Origin: Sipunculus nudus
Taxonomy: Eukaryota > Annelida > Sipuncula > Golfingiida > Sipunculidae
Length of the DNA stretch: 64,000 bases
Assembly: GCA_026874595.1 (NCBI GenBank)
Contig: CM049311.1
Coordinates: 55,307,676-55,371,675, forward strand
Direction of reading: 5' to 3'
Part shown: one piece after another, positions 63,322-64,000 of the stretch
Numbering within the stretch: the first letter of the stretch is position 1
Layout of the letters: each line of letters begins with the position of its first letter
Translations under genes and position numbers: made by a program
Notes under the pieces: generated by a model
Told to the model about the DNA's origin: nothing
What the model saw: the letters and a program-made list of their open reading frames with translations, nothing else
Database searches by the model: none

Positions 63322-64000
63322 CGGAGCGCCTTCCCAAATCCCAACGCAGATTTATTTATTTATTTTTTCTTTCTTTCTTTTGGCGTCGGAATTGAATATG
63401 TTATCCAAAAGACAAAGGCTGTAAAATGTCAAACTTATCCACCAGGATTATTCTTTCCCGCTGAGGGTTGTGCTCCCTTCAACAAAATGTGCCGACTATT
63501 AAAGCTGTCGGGTATTGTGTCCGCGGGTAACTCAGTTGTGGCATTGTGTCTGTGGAGCTTTACATGAATGAGTCTTTCATTATACATTGCGCAACTTTTC
63601 AGGACAAGACGGACTTTTTTCAAAATGTGTTACAAATCTAGGGACCCATGGGTCTCGACGCTCAGCAGCATTTGTCTATAAGGATATATGTTTATGAGGT
63701 TGCCAAAATATTGGTCCTGTGATCAGTTTGAAGCCAACCTGTCTACCCAAACTGGAGTTATCATCCATAAACTAATTTGTGAATGGATGGGCCCTGTGAC
63801 CTTATACTTTGACCTAGCGACCCCAAAATCAAAAGGAAACTTCCCCCATTGGCAGGTGCATCACATGTCGATGATGGAAGGATTGAGATGAAAAGTTTGG
63901 CTTAAAATGCATCCACAATCTTTCTAAAGTAGTGGGTCCTGTGACCTTGACCTTCGATCTCATGACCCCAGAATCAACAGTTCTAACTTTAGTGTCGGGC
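63322..64000. other. Upstream flank of the PLAC8 gene; dispersed repeat at the window end
   Basis: No promoter element identified with confidence. From about 63790 two related segments contain CCTGTGACCTTATACTTTGA and CCTGTGACCTTGACCTTCGA, each followed by TGACC or CGACC and CCA(A/G)AATCAA, about 140 bp apart, suggesting a dispersed or tandem repeat that continues past the window. Confidence 0.4.

Overview
The window reads as eukaryotic nuclear DNA from an invertebrate, most likely a marine mollusc or another lophotrochozoan. The reasons are AT-rich non-coding DNA, spliced genes with GT-AG introns, long (TA)n tracts, many short non-autonomous DNA transposons, Helitron-like ends, a tRNA-derived SINE, and gene families typical of animals. 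No bacterial operon, CRISPR array or phage is present. The species cannot be fixed from sequence alone.

Four protein-coding genes can be supported. (1) Minus strand, 6515-12314: five coding exons of a 682-residue type I membrane protein with a signal peptide, two tandem MANSC domains, a long Pro/Thr-rich mucin-like stalk, one transmembrane segment and a 24-residue tail. All four coding introns are phase 1. (2) Plus strand, 23770-25323: an intronless coding region for a type II membrane, glycosyltransferase-like protein of 517 residues. (3) Plus strand, 49082-50602: a diverged paralogue of the same family, 506 residues, also with an intronless coding region. (4) Minus strand, 54564-63288: a five-exon gene for a PLAC8-domain protein of about 196 residues, with one GC-AG intron. 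All four look like secretory-pathway or membrane proteins, but nothing indicates one shared pathway.

Layout: 1-6.1 kb is non-coding with hAT-like MITE remnants; 6.1-16.1 kb is the MANSC gene and its probable 5' leader, with a 1.2 kb purine-rich minisatellite at 12.76-14.0 kb; 16-23.7 kb is non-coding; 23.77-25.32 kb is the first glycosyltransferase-like gene; 25.4-36 kb is a transposon and repeat region (hAT-like MITEs, SINE, Helitron-like element, TTAA-flanked MITE); 36.4-49 kb holds candidate leader exons, a second Helitron-like end, a second SINE and a pogo-like element, ahead of the second glycosyltransferase-like gene; 50.6-54.5 kb is non-coding; 54.5-63.3 kb is the PLAC8 gene.

The most unusual structure is in the largest PLAC8 intron. 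A minisatellite of about 2 kb with a 33-34 bp period is made from copies of the exon 2 / intron 2 junction of that same gene. Many units carry both a donor-like and an acceptor-like motif, so the intron is a ladder of potential splice sites and mini-exons. The second point of interest is the MANSC gene, where each MANSC domain is cut at the same place by a phase-1 intron. The middle exon is therefore a symmetric cassette whose skipping or duplication would change the number of MANSC domains without breaking the frame.
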